Notes: generated by a model from the sequence alone, not told the origin. DNA of 13,894 bases from an uncultured Bacilli bacterium (GCA_947628495.1 CANRAC010000012.1:1-13894), one strand, 5' to 3'; counted from the stretch's first letter, positions 6,529-13,812 are shown. Made by a program: numbers and translations.

Positions 6529-7534
6529 TTTTCTTCTCCCTAAAACTTTGTTCAATTTTTAAATGATTAAAAGCTTTATCAGTGGCAATTCGTCCGCGAG
6601 CTGTTCGTTTAACAAAGCCTTCTTGTAATAAATATGGTTCAACTACATCTTCGATTGTCGAAACTTCTTCTCCAATGGAAGTAGCAATGGTTTCGACACC
6701 GACAGGGCCGCCATTAAATTTTAATATTAAAGCTTCTAAATATTCAATATCAACCCCATCTAATCCTTCATCATCGACATTCAATCTCTTTAAAGAATTG
6801 GTTGTCATTTCTTTAGTTATATGGGATTCGCCAGATACTAAAGCAAAATCTCTAACTCTTTTAAATAAACGATTAGCAATACGAGGAGTTTTGCGACTTC
6901 TTTTCGCTAACTCTAACGCCGCATCATCATCTATTTCAAAATCTAGTACTCGACTAGTTCTTTTAATAATTTGTTCCAATTCTTGATAAGTATAATAATT
7001 TAATTTAGAAACAATTCCGAAGCGATCTCGTAAAGGACTAGAAATATCCCCAGCTCTGGTAGTTGCTCCTACTAAAGTAAAAGGTGGTAGATCTATTTTA
7101 ATATTGCGAGAATTGCCTTCGGCTCCCACGATAATATCTAGTTCAAAATCTTCCATCGCTGGATATAAAATTTCTTCAATATATCTAGGCATACGATGGA
7201 TTTCATCAATAAATAAAACATCACCGGGTTCAAGCGTTGATAAAATAGCTGCTAAATCTCCACTTTTCTCAATAGAAGGACCACTGGCAGTTCGAATATT
7301 AGTCCCCAGTTCATTAGCAATAATATGTGCTAATGTAGTTTTACCTAATCCCGGAGGACCATATAGTAATACGTGATCTAAAGATTCATTACGTAATTTA
7401 CAGGCTTTAATAAAAACATCCAAATTGCCTTTTATTTCTTCTTGACCAACGTATTCTTCTAAACTCAAAGGACGAATCGTTTTTTCAAATTCATCACTAG
7501 TCATTTCTTCAGGCGTTAAAATACGTTCTTCCAT
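6515..7534 (-). CDS. ruvB: Holliday junction branch migration helicase RuvB
   Basis: RuvB is the AAA+ motor that, with RuvA, drives branch migration of Holliday junctions during recombinational repair. The 339 residues show RPLSLEEYVGQ (21-31), Walker A GPPGLGKTT (59-67), Walker B FIDEIH (108-113), sensor 1 GATTRAG (156-162) and the arginine-finger region PLRDRFG (167-173). The C-terminal winged-helix part includes GGPVGVETIA and RTARGRIAT. The start at 7534 is chosen because AAAGGATG lies 9 nt upstream of this ATG but only about 3 nt from an in-frame TTG at 7540. The ribosome site abuts the ruvA stop codon, so ruvA and ruvB are probably translated together. RuvC is absent from the window, as in many Firmicutes, where RecU replaces it. 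Confidence 0.98.
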   Translation of the reverse strand: MEERILTPEEMTSDEFEKTIRPLSLEEYVGQEEIKGNLDVFIKACKLRNESLDHVLLYGPPGLGKTTLAHIIANELGTNIRTASGPSIEKSGDLAAILSTLEPGDVLFIDEIHRMPRYIEEILYPAMEDFELDIIVGAEGNSRNIKIDLPPFTLVGATTRAGDISSPLRDRFGIVSKLNYYTYQELEQIIKRTSRVLDFEIDDDAALELAKRSRKTPRIANRLFKRVRDFALVSGESHITKEMTTNSLKRLNVDDEGLDGVDIEYLEALILKFNGGPVGVETIATSIGEEVSTIEDVVEPYLLQEGFVKRTARGRIATDKAFNHLKIEQSFREKKNDQK

Positions 7535-7549
7535 TTGCAATCATCCTTT

Positions 7550-8104
7550 CTATTTTAAGAATAATTTTAAAGCTTCCTTAATTTGATTTTCAATTGTTAA
7601 ACTATTATCAATTTGGGGTATTACTCTTTTTATATCAGCCATTTTATAACCTAAGCCTAATAACACATTAGTCAATTCATCTAGGGAGTTTTCTTCTTCT
7701 TGGTTAACAGAAATAGCTAACTTTCCTTTTAAATCTAAAATAATTTGACGCGCCACTTTGTCGCCAATTTTCGGAAATTTTTTTAAATATAAAATATTTT
7801 CTCTATCAATGGCATCAATTATTCCAGCGACACTACCCGTAGCTAGCATTGGTAAAGCCATTTTCGGTCCTAATCCTTTCACCTCAATTAATCTTAAAAA
7901 TAATTCCTTTTCTTCTTTGGTCTTAAAGCCATATAATGTATTTTCTTCTTCTCTAATGTGGTTATAGACGAAAACTTGGTATTCCTTATTTAATTCAAAA
8001 CTATAAGGATTAGCCACATATATTTGATAACCTACGCCATTTACATCTAAGACAATAAAATTGCTCTCTTGATCAGCTAATTTTCCTTTTATATAATTAT
8101 ACAT
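7550..8104 (-). CDS. ruvA: Holliday junction DNA-binding protein RuvA
   Basis: RuvA binds four-way DNA junctions and loads RuvB rings onto opposite arms. The protein has 184 residues, slightly shorter than the usual 200, with the shortening mostly in the linker before domain III. Domain I (1-63) has MYNYIKGKL and the GVGYQI turn. Two helix-hairpin-helix motifs contact DNA, VKGLGPKMAL (75-84) and FPKIGDKVARQIILDLKGKL (110-129). The C-terminal domain III (about 140-184, ALKLF end) contacts RuvB. The ATG at 8104 has AAGGTGA 5 nt upstream. It lies 41 nt after the holA stop codon with no clear terminator between them, so it is probably cotranscribed with holA and certainly with ruvB. Confidence 0.97.
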   Translation of the reverse strand: MYNYIKGKLADQESNFIVLDVNGVGYQIYVANPYSFELNKEYQVFVYNHIREEENTLYGFKTKEEKELFLRLIEVKGLGPKMALPMLATGSVAGIIDAIDRENILYLKKFPKIGDKVARQIILDLKGKLAISVNQEEENSLDELTNVLLGLGYKMADIKRVIPQIDNSLTIENQIKEALKLFLK

Positions 8105-8145
8105 TGTATCACCTTCTATATAATAACATACATTTGTACTATTAT

Positions 8146-9078
8146 CTAGATATTTAATAAAAATAATTCAAAACCTAAATATTTATCAATTTTACCTGTT
8201 TTAATATCCGTATCTAATTTTAATAAAGCACGTAATTTTTCTTTTAATTCTTTTTCGCTATATTCATAAGCATATTTTTCATGTTTATCATATTGCCATT
8301 TTTGGATATTTAAAAGTTTCAGAAGTTCACTTTGACTTCTATTTTTCTTTTGTGTTTTAATTAAATACATATTGCGATATTCGCGAGCTAACAAAGAAAT
8401 GAAAGCAATGGGCTCTTCTTTTAAGATTTTTAAATCTTTAAAGTATTTAAACATCAATCTAGTTTTTTTTTCTACAATAGCATTTATGAATTTAAAAACA
8501 TTATCTTCAATTGAAGGTGAAACTATCTCTTTTATATCTTCAAAAGTTAAATCTTTTTGATTCAAATAACATAGTTTTATCTTTTCAATTTCATTATAAA
8601 TTAAATCGTAATTAACTAAACAACTTTTAGTAATATAACGAACTGCTTCAAAATCCACTTTATAGCCATTTTCTTTTAAGAGATTACTAACTTTTTTATT
8701 CATATCATATTCATTTAATTTAGCTATTTCTATTACTTGATATTTTTCTTTCATTAATTTTGTTATTTTTTTTCTTTCGTCTAATTTAGTATTTAGCGTA
8801 AAAATAATGGTTGACTGCGGATTAGGATTATTTAAATAACTCAATAATTTATTACTATCTTCTTCTTTTATTTTACTACTGCTAAAAAAATTAGCATTTT
8901 TAGCAACTATAAACTTAGGATCATTTAACAAAGATATATAGGCAGCCTCATTAATTAAGTCTTCGATACTTTCCTCTTGCATATCAAATTTAATAATATT
9001 TGGATTATTTTTGACAATTTTTTCTATTTGCTCATCTATTAAGCGAAAACTTTCACTTACAATTAAATAGGCATTCAT
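8146..9078 (-). CDS. holA: DNA polymerase III delta subunit
   Basis: The delta subunit opens the beta sliding clamp as part of the clamp-loader complex at the replication fork. The 310-residue protein is a little shorter than typical (about 330-345) but spans all three domains: the N-terminal Rossmann-like part with YISLLNDPKFIVAKNANFF (47-65), a lid-like middle region (about 123-195, SPSIEDNVFKFINAI), and the C-terminal collar with LLAREYRNMYLIK (229-241) and the family ending LLKLDTDIKTGKIDKYLGFELF. The delta family has no working ATP site, and none is seen. GGTGGTAG lies before the ATG at 9078. It directly follows comEC, as in many Firmicutes, but has its own promoter. The rpsT gene often found next to it is not here. 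Confidence 0.93.
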   Translation of the reverse strand: MNAYLIVSESFRLIDEQIEKIVKNNPNIIKFDMQEESIEDLINEAAYISLLNDPKFIVAKNANFFSSSKIKEEDSNKLLSYLNNPNPQSTIIFTLNTKLDERKKITKLMKEKYQVIEIAKLNEYDMNKKVSNLLKENGYKVDFEAVRYITKSCLVNYDLIYNEIEKIKLCYLNQKDLTFEDIKEIVSPSIEDNVFKFINAIVEKKTRLMFKYFKDLKILKEEPIAFISLLAREYRNMYLIKTQKKNRSQSELLKLLNIQKWQYDKHEKYAYEYSEKELKEKLRALLKLDTDIKTGKIDKYLGFELFLLNI

Positions 9079-9095
9079 ATACTACCACCAACATT

Positions 9096-9124
9096 ATTTT
9101 ACTAAACAAATGAAAAAAGGACAA
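9096..9124 (-). promoter_or_regulatory. Sigma-A type promoter of the holA-ruvAB-queA operon
   Basis: On the minus strand TTGTCC (9119-9124) is followed after 17 nt by TAAAAT (9096-9101). The -35 matches 4 of 6 bases and the -10 matches 5 of 6. Transcription would start near 9089, about 11 nt before the holA start codon. The -35 is inside the right arm of the comEC terminator. Confidence 0.62.
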
Positions 9125-9138
9125 GTAAATGCCCTTCT
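9113..9138 (-). terminator. Terminator of the comEA-comEC operon
   Basis: On the minus strand AAGGGCA (9130-9136) pairs with TGTCCTT (9117-9123) around a 6-nt loop with one G-U pair, followed by a T run down to 9113. It lies about 75 nt beyond the comEC stop codon. Confidence 0.75.
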
Positions 9139-9151
9139 TCATCTATATAAA

Positions 9152-9165
9152 ACGTTATATAACGT
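9152..9165. repeat. Perfect 14-nt palindrome ACGTTATATAACGT
   Basis: ACGTTATATAACGT reads the same on both strands. It is in the 133-nt gap between comEC and holA, upstream of the comEC terminator hairpin. It could be a dimeric repressor site or a tiny hairpin in the comEC 3' untranslated region. No other copy is seen in the window. Confidence 0.6.
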
Positions 9166-9166
9166 A

Positions 9167-9192
9167 CATTATATATTATGTTAAATAGCATT
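9167..9192 (-). repeat. Downstream copy of the comEA promoter core
   Basis: On the minus strand this reads AATGCTATTTAAC followed by ATAATATATAATG. The first 13 nt are identical to 12080-12092 upstream of comEA, and the AT-rich tail matches apart from two 2-nt gaps. The copy begins 20 nt after the comEC stop codon. Its -10-like hexamer is CATAAT, and no AAAAAAGG element precedes it. Confidence 0.6.
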
Positions 9193-9211
9193 AATGGTGT
9201 ATAGTTTTTTC

Positions 9212-11338
9212 TTAATTAGATGCGCTTGTTTTTATTTGCAATTTCTTATTTTTTATTTTAAAGATAATGCTGCCGTTTATATCTGTTCTAAATATTTTAC
9301 TTTCTTGTAAGTTGGCTAAAACTTCGGAATCCGGATGACCATATCTATTATTTTTGCCGACAGAGATAATTGCATATTTCGGCTGAATTTTGGCAAGGAA
9401 TTCTTTACTGCTACTAGTTTTACTGCCATGATGACCAACTTTTAAAACATCGATATTAGGAAAATCATACTCTTTTAATAAATCTTTTTCAGCATTAATC
9501 CCCGCATCACCCATAAAAAGAAATTTGTAATTTTGATAATTTAAGTAAATTATATTGGAGTTGTCATTTTCATTATCATATATTTTATAATTTAGAAAAT
9601 TTAACTTATTAAAATGCATATTTATTTGTGTAATATTTTGATAGTAATTAATCTTTTTTTGATTTAAAATAGTAATTAAATTCTTTTCTAAATCATTAAA
9701 TGAATCCCGGTTGAAAATGACATTTTTAATTTTCACATTGTTAACTAAATTTTCGCTTTCTCCCATATGATCCATATCCCCATGCGTTAATATAAGCCAG
9801 TCAATAGTAGTTATTCCTAAACTTTTTAAAAAAGTAATCGTCTTATCACTTAATTGATATTGATGATTTTGTTTCTCCCATTCTTCTTTAGAGTATTGCA
9901 ATCTTCCTCCCGTATCAATCATAATTACATTATTTGTAAATTCACTACGTATTAATATGCTATCCCCTTGCCCCACATCTAGAAAATAGACATAAAAATT
10001 AGCATCCAAAAAAGGTGTTATTTTCCAAAATATAATAAATAAGCCCAGAAATATAATAATCTTAAAGTCTTTGTAATACCATAAGACAAATAAACTTAAA
10101 TAATAAATTATAATAAATAAAATATTTATTTTAGGTATAACTATATTTAACGATAACTGTGCACATAGATCGGCGAGTTTTTCCATAATTAAAAGTCCAA
10201 AGGCACAGGAAAAAGAAAATATTGGCAATATAAAATTTATTAATATCAATGGATAAATGATGAAAGTAACTAAAGGAATAAAAAGACAATTAAATAAAAA
10301 ACTGAAAATATTTATTTCGTAAAAATTATATAAAGTTAGAGGTAGAGATACGATATTTATTATTAAACTAGTTTTTATTATATTAAGAAAGTAATTTTGA
10401 TTCTTATGTTTACTTGTCCCTAATATTAAACTAAATGTTGCCAATACTGAATATAAAAATCCTAGATTAAATAATAAATTAGGATTTAAAAACAATAAAA
10501 GAATTACTGTGAAACATAATACTTTAATATTAGGTAAATTAATGTTAAAACTTTTATTTAACCATCTAAAAACGAAAAATACTCCAGCTCTTAAGATACT
10601 GGCTGCAAAATCAGTTAAAACTAAATAAAATGACAAAAAACTAAAAATAGTTATATTTTTAAAAGTGGAATTTATTTTAAAAAAACTACATAATTTGGAA
10701 ATGAGACCGATAAATAACGCAATATGCATTCCAGATATAGCAAATAAATGAGTAACTCCACTTTTTTGATAAGATTGCCATACATCTTGATCTATATAAT
10801 ATTTTTCCCCTAAAATAAAAGCATAATAATATTCTTTATATTCCATATTACTAATTTTTTGGATTAAAAGATTTTTTAATTTATAAAGAACATTTACGTT
10901 TGTATTTATAATTTTAATATCCTGCGCCTGCATTAAATAGTATATTTTATTATGATATAGATATTTTTGATAATTAAAAGTATTAGGGATGGTATTTGCC
11001 GGTGGAATACTTAGAGTTCCTAAAACCTTAATTTTCATTCCTAATTTTAAAGTTGTAGCGATTCTAGTTTTTACTTCTTCACTTTTGATGTAATAAGTAA
11101 CTTGTATTTTTTCCGGTGTTTTGATAATTAAAGAAAGTTTATTTCCATCTAATTTTTGACTAATTAATGTACCAGTCAGCGCCTGAGAATTAATCTTTAT
11201 ATGGCTTTTATGAGGTATTACATTAAAATATATTATTAAATATAAAATCAAGCTCCCAATTAAGAAAAGAATAAATTTATTAGAGTGTAAGATTGTTTTT
11301 GATTTTATTAAATATCGCCTCACCAATGCCTTTAACAT
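9212..11338 (-). CDS. comEC: ComEC/Rec2 competence DNA-uptake channel protein
   Basis: ComEC is the polytopic membrane protein that passes single-stranded DNA into the cell during transformation. The 708 residues cover a first helix (about 22-40), an OB-like DUF4131 region (about 50-145), the ComEC core with the signature GVTHLFAISGMHIALF (194-209) and many helices to about 440, and a C-terminal metallo-beta-lactamase domain. That domain keeps DVGQGDS (454-460), the metal motif HGDMDH (519-524), FMGDAG (608-613) and VGHHGSKTSSS (634-644), so it looks intact as a putative nuclease domain. The ATG at 11338 lies 59 nt inside the end of comEA and has only a weak ribosome site; no later in-frame ATG exists near the first helix, so the start may be a rarer codon closer to 11320. 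It is cotranscribed with comEA. Confidence 0.95.
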   Translation of the reverse strand: MLKALVRRYLIKSKTILHSNKFILFLIGSLILYLIIYFNVIPHKSHIKINSQALTGTLISQKLDGNKLSLIIKTPEKIQVTYYIKSEEVKTRIATTLKLGMKIKVLGTLSIPPANTIPNTFNYQKYLYHNKIYYLMQAQDIKIINTNVNVLYKLKNLLIQKISNMEYKEYYYAFILGEKYYIDQDVWQSYQKSGVTHLFAISGMHIALFIGLISKLCSFFKINSTFKNITIFSFLSFYLVLTDFAASILRAGVFFVFRWLNKSFNINLPNIKVLCFTVILLLFLNPNLLFNLGFLYSVLATFSLILGTSKHKNQNYFLNIIKTSLIINIVSLPLTLYNFYEINIFSFLFNCLFIPLVTFIIYPLILINFILPIFSFSCAFGLLIMEKLADLCAQLSLNIVIPKINILFIIIYYLSLFVLWYYKDFKIIIFLGLFIIFWKITPFLDANFYVYFLDVGQGDSILIRSEFTNNVIMIDTGGRLQYSKEEWEKQNHQYQLSDKTITFLKSLGITTIDWLILTHGDMDHMGESENLVNNVKIKNVIFNRDSFNDLEKNLITILNQKKINYYQNITQINMHFNKLNFLNYKIYDNENDNSNIIYLNYQNYKFLFMGDAGINAEKDLLKEYDFPNIDVLKVGHHGSKTSSSKEFLAKIQPKYAIISVGKNNRYGHPDSEVLANLQESKIFRTDINGSIIFKIKNKKLQIKTSASN

Positions 11339-12029
11339 TCATTAGTTCATCAATGCTCTTAAAACCGCCATTACTTTCGCGATATTCAATTATTTTTAGA
11401 GCTTTTGCTTCACCAATACCAGTTAAAGTCATTAATTCTTCTTTACTAGCATTATTTAAAGAAACTACACTTGTAGAGGAAGTATTATTATCCTTTTTAG
11501 TTGTATTTTCTTCGGCACTAGGAATAACAATAGACTGCTTTTCTTGATAGCAAGAAGAAATATCTACATCATTTTCATAACATACATCACTAATTTCGTT
11601 TTCTTTAGTTTCTAGTTCATTTTGCGTATAAATAATAACGACCATTTCATTTTGTAACTGGCGACTTAAATTAATGTTTTTAGTTGTAGCATTACTCATT
11701 ATTCCTCCAGCCATATTAATCAGTTCATTAACTATCGTTCCTTCATCTACTTCATATACTCCCGGACTATTAATGGCTCCTTTAATATCAACTTTTATTT
11801 TTTCAGTCTCTTCGGTCTTGGCAGGAGAATTATCTTCTTCTTGCTCTACTTTTTCGGTACTTTTTAAATCATCTGTTAGACTAGCTACTGTCTGCTTTCC
11901 ATCACCCTTTTTATCATATTTATAAATTAAAAAATAAGTAAGACCGCCGCCAATAAGTAAAATAATCGCAATTATCGCTCCAATAATTATTTTTTGTGGC
12001 TTCTTATTATAATCAACTATTTCATTCAT
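11280..12029 (-). CDS. comEA: ComEA competence DNA receptor
   Basis: ComEA is a membrane-anchored receptor that binds double-stranded DNA outside the cell and hands it to ComEC. The 249 residues have an N-terminal helix (about 13-36), an acidic linker, an SLBB domain (about 76-136, VDIKGAINSPGVYEVDEGT), a spacer with an unusual cysteine pair (Cys150 and Cys160), and two C-terminal helix-hairpin-helix motifs (about 189-249) with LTGIGEAKALKIIEYR and VKGIGEAIFNKI. The start at 12029 is chosen because GAAAGG lies 6 nt upstream; the ATG at 12065 would coincide with the predicted transcription start. Its last 59 nt overlap the annotated comEC start. Confidence 0.95.
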   Translation of the reverse strand: MNEIVDYNKKPQKIIIGAIIAIILLIGGGLTYFLIYKYDKKGDGKQTVASLTDDLKSTEKVEQEEDNSPAKTEETEKIKVDIKGAINSPGVYEVDEGTIVNELINMAGGIMSNATTKNINLSRQLQNEMVVIIYTQNELETKENEISDVCYENDVDISSCYQEKQSIVIPSAEENTTKKDNNTSSTSVVSLNNASKEELMTLTGIGEAKALKIIEYRESNGGFKSIDELMNVKGIGEAIFNKIKNNLTL

Positions 12030-12062
12030 ATATGACCTTTCTTTAATAAAAATAACTACCTT

Positions 12063-12092
12063 CATTATATATATTATAGGTTAAATAGCATT
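12063..12092 (-). repeat. Upstream copy of the repeat that flanks comEA-comEC
   Basis: On the minus strand AATGCTATTTAAC (12080-12092) is followed by CTATAATATATATAATG. It is nearly repeated at 9167-9192 after comEC, in the same orientation. Here it forms the spacer and -10 region of the comEA promoter. Confidence 0.6.
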
Positions 12093-12102
12093 TTCCTTTT
12101 TT
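12073..12102 (-). promoter_or_regulatory. Non-canonical promoter of comEA-comEC
   Basis: On the minus strand AAAAAAGG (12095-12102) is followed after 16 nt by TATAAT (12073-12078) within CTATAATATAT. The element, spacing and flanking 11 nt around the -10 are shared with the M23 peptidase promoter, whereas tgt, holA and rimM have TTG-type -35 boxes. Transcription would start near 12066, giving a leader of about 37 nt before the comEA ATG. Confidence 0.58.
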
Positions 12103-12107
12103 AGCAC

Positions 12108-12137
12108 AAAAAAATCGAGAAATTTTATCTTCCTCGA
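12108..12137 (-). terminator. Terminator of the rimM-trmD operon, starting inside the last gene
   Basis: On the minus strand TCGAGGAA (12130-12137) pairs with TTTCTCGA (12115-12122) around the 7-nt loop GATAAAA, followed by seven T residues (12108-12114). One pair is G-U. The stop codon of the 148-residue gene lies in the loop. Confidence 0.85.
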
Positions 12138-12571
12138 CCTTGGGTTTGTTCTTCTTGATATTCAGGGGGCATAAACTGATAGGCCATCATCATTTTCATA
12201 TTTATTTGGTTTTCTAAAAAAGCTAATTTATCTAAAAAGTTTTTTTGTTTTTCCACACTTAAGTATGCTTGATATTTTTTAAAAATTATACTTTTTAAGC
12301 GATCAATTTCTCCTAAAGCATAGATTCCATCGGTTGTATCACTAGAAGTATCATTAAGATAATTTAAAACAAAAGCCATTAGTTTCTTAAAAGTAGAATT
12401 GAATTTTAATGTTAAAATTTTATCAATCATCTGAGGATTAATAATAACTATTTGATTGACTTGAATGCTTGCATTTTTTTGACTTTTGGGCGTAAATTTA
12501 TAACCTTTCATATCATATTGCATATAAGTTATAGTATTTGTTTTATTATCTTTCTTGATTAAATAGCTCAT
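12125..12571 (-). CDS. Conserved-looking protein of unknown function after trmD
   Basis: I do not recognise this 148-residue protein. It has no signal peptide, membrane helix, cysteines or obvious catalytic motif. The N-terminal third (1-58) alternates polar and hydrophobic residues as a small beta domain would (SYLIKKD, TITYMQYD, SIQVNQIVIINPQMIDKIL). The rest looks helical, with DGIYALGEIDRLKSIIFKKYQAYLSVEK (81-108) and a leucine/methionine-rich helix (112-131), ending in a polar QEEQTQGRGR tail. The ATG at 12571 has AAGTGAT upstream and lies 12 nt after the trmD stop codon, so it is the third gene of the rimM-trmD operon, where rplS often stands in other bacteria. The operon terminator is built into its 3' end. 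It is a real gene by ribosome site, spacing and terminator; function is unknown. Confidence 0.85.
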   Translation of the reverse strand: MSYLIKKDNKTNTITYMQYDMKGYKFTPKSQKNASIQVNQIVIINPQMIDKILTLKFNSTFKKLMAFVLNYLNDTSSDTTDGIYALGEIDRLKSIIFKKYQAYLSVEKQKNFLDKLAFLENQINMKMMMAYQFMPPEYQEEQTQGRGR

Positions 12572-12583
12572 TTTATCACTTCT

Positions 12584-13246
12584 TTACTTTAATAAATCTG
12601 GTCTTTTTTCTTGAGTCTTCTTTATTTGTTGCTCATGACGCCACTTGGCAATGTTTTGATGATTGCCACTAAGTAAGACATCAGGTACGAGACTGCCTCT
12701 AAAATTTCGTGGTTTAGTATAGGTCGGATAATCAAGTAATCCTTCTGTAAATGAATCATTATCTTTAGAATCTTCATTAATTACATTATCTAAAAGGCGG
12801 ACAACACTATCAGTTACTACTACTGCGGCTGCCTCTCCCCCTGTTAAAACATAATCACCAATACTTAATTCTAAATCAACATATTCTAGTATCCGTTCAT
12901 CAAATCCTTCATAATGCCCACAAATTAAAATTAAATGCTTGTAATTGGTAAAATCATTAGCCATTTTTTGATTATAAGTTTTTCCTTGAGGTGAAAGTAA
13001 TATTACTAAACTATCTTCATCTTTAACGCTTTCAAGCGCTTCAACAATAGGCTCACACCTTAAGACCATCCCTGCTCCTCCACCATAAGGAGTATCATCT
13101 ACTTGCTGATTATTGAGATGCGAAAATTCGCGAAAATTTAACAAATTAATAGTTACTTTTCCTTGTTCTTGAGCTCTTTTTATTATTGATTCATTTAAAA
13201 AGCCATTAATCATTTCGGGAAAAAGAGTTAGTATATCTATTTTCAT
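12584..13246 (-). CDS. trmD: tRNA (guanine37-N1)-methyltransferase
   Basis: TrmD uses S-adenosylmethionine to methylate G37 next to the anticodon, preventing +1 frameshifting. The 220 residues contain the knotted SPOUT fold blocks: DILTLFPEM (4-12), DDTPYGGGAGM (50-60), LLSPQG (83-88), CGHYEGFDER (109-118) and SIGDYVLTGGE (128-138) that form the trefoil knot, the catalytic region EDSF with Asp164, then YPTYTKP (173-179) and VPDVLLSGNH (187-196). The C-terminal domain ends KKTQEKRPDLL, as is typical. The start codon overlaps the rimM stop as ATGA, with AGGAGG 8 nt before it, so translation is probably coupled to rimM. Confidence 0.98.
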   Translation of the reverse strand: MKIDILTLFPEMINGFLNESIIKRAQEQGKVTINLLNFREFSHLNNQQVDDTPYGGGAGMVLRCEPIVEALESVKDEDSLVILLSPQGKTYNQKMANDFTNYKHLILICGHYEGFDERILEYVDLELSIGDYVLTGGEAAAVVVTDSVVRLLDNVINEDSKDNDSFTEGLLDYPTYTKPRNFRGSLVPDVLLSGNHQNIAKWRHEQQIKKTQEKRPDLLK

Positions 13247-13731
13247 AACATCAATCCTCCTACATTTTTAACATAAATTTTTTTAGAAGCTATATCTATT
13301 TTTTCAATATAGTCATTAACTTTAGGAATATAGAAATGTTTAGGACCATTAACCTCTAGCAATATATTAGATCCATTAGGAATAACATTTAGAACTTTTC
13401 CTAAAACTATATTATTTTCAATAATTTCACAGTCTAATAGATCGGTTAATAAATAATCTTTAATAGTAAGATCTTCTCTTTTAACATAAACGTTTTGATT
13501 TTTATATTTTAAAACTTCATTAATATTGTTATAACCTTCTAAAGTAACCATTTCATACGTTTTATGATGACGATAAGTAATTATTTTTTCTTCTATTTTG
13601 TTTGGGCCAAAGTAAAGCTTAAAATTAGGGATAAAAATTTGTTCTTTTAATTCATGATTAGAATTAATTTTAATTTCACCTTTAATACCGTGTGTCCCAC
13701 ATACTTTTCCAATTAAAACATAAGAAGACAT
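13243..13731 (-). CDS. rimM: Ribosome maturation factor RimM
   Basis: RimM assists assembly of the 30S subunit head, binding ribosomal protein S19. The 162 residues include the N-terminal RimM domain with YVLIGKVCGTHGIKGEIKI (4-22) and a C-terminal PRC-barrel domain (about 93-160, LLTDLLDCEIIENNIVLGKV, HFYIPKVNDYIEKID). The open frame extends upstream to 13824, but the promoter at 13751-13779 would start transcription near 13744 and GGTGATGG lies just before the ATG at 13731, so that start is correct and the extra 31 residues are not made. It is the first gene of rimM-trmD-unknown. Neither rpsP nor a KH-domain gene precedes it, unlike the common arrangement. Confidence 0.95.
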   Translation of the reverse strand: MSSYVLIGKVCGTHGIKGEIKINSNHELKEQIFIPNFKLYFGPNKIEEKIITYRHHKTYEMVTLEGYNNINEVLKYKNQNVYVKREDLTIKDYLLTDLLDCEIIENNIVLGKVLNVIPNGSNILLEVNGPKHFYIPKVNDYIEKIDIASKKIYVKNVGGLML

Positions 13732-13750
13732 AACCATCACCATTAAAAAT

Positions 13751-13779
13751 ATTATAACCCATTTAAAAAGACGAAACAA
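13751..13779 (-). promoter_or_regulatory. Sigma-A type promoter of rimM-trmD
   Basis: On the minus strand TTGTTT (13774-13779) is followed after exactly 17 nt by a perfect TATAAT (13751-13756). Transcription would start near 13744, leaving a leader of about 13 nt that contains only the ribosome site. Confidence 0.75.
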
Positions 13780-13790
13780 CTTTTTTATAA

Positions 13791-13812
13791 TAAAAAAAGC
13801 CCTAGAGCTTTT
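13791..13812 (-). terminator. Terminator after the FtsK/SpoIIIE gene
   Basis: On the minus strand AAAAGCT pairs with GGCTTTT around the loop CTAG, followed by three more T residues. The first stem bases belong to the ftsK stop codon. It separates ftsK from the rimM promoter. The stem is short and includes one G-U pair. Confidence 0.5.

Noticed and set aside
6582..6986. Plus-strand open frame opposite ruvB
   Set aside because: Lies wholly antisense to the clear ruvB frame, serine-rich composition with no motif, and no ribosome site; the same holds for plus-strand frames opposite ruvB (7104-7376), ruvA, holA and comEA.
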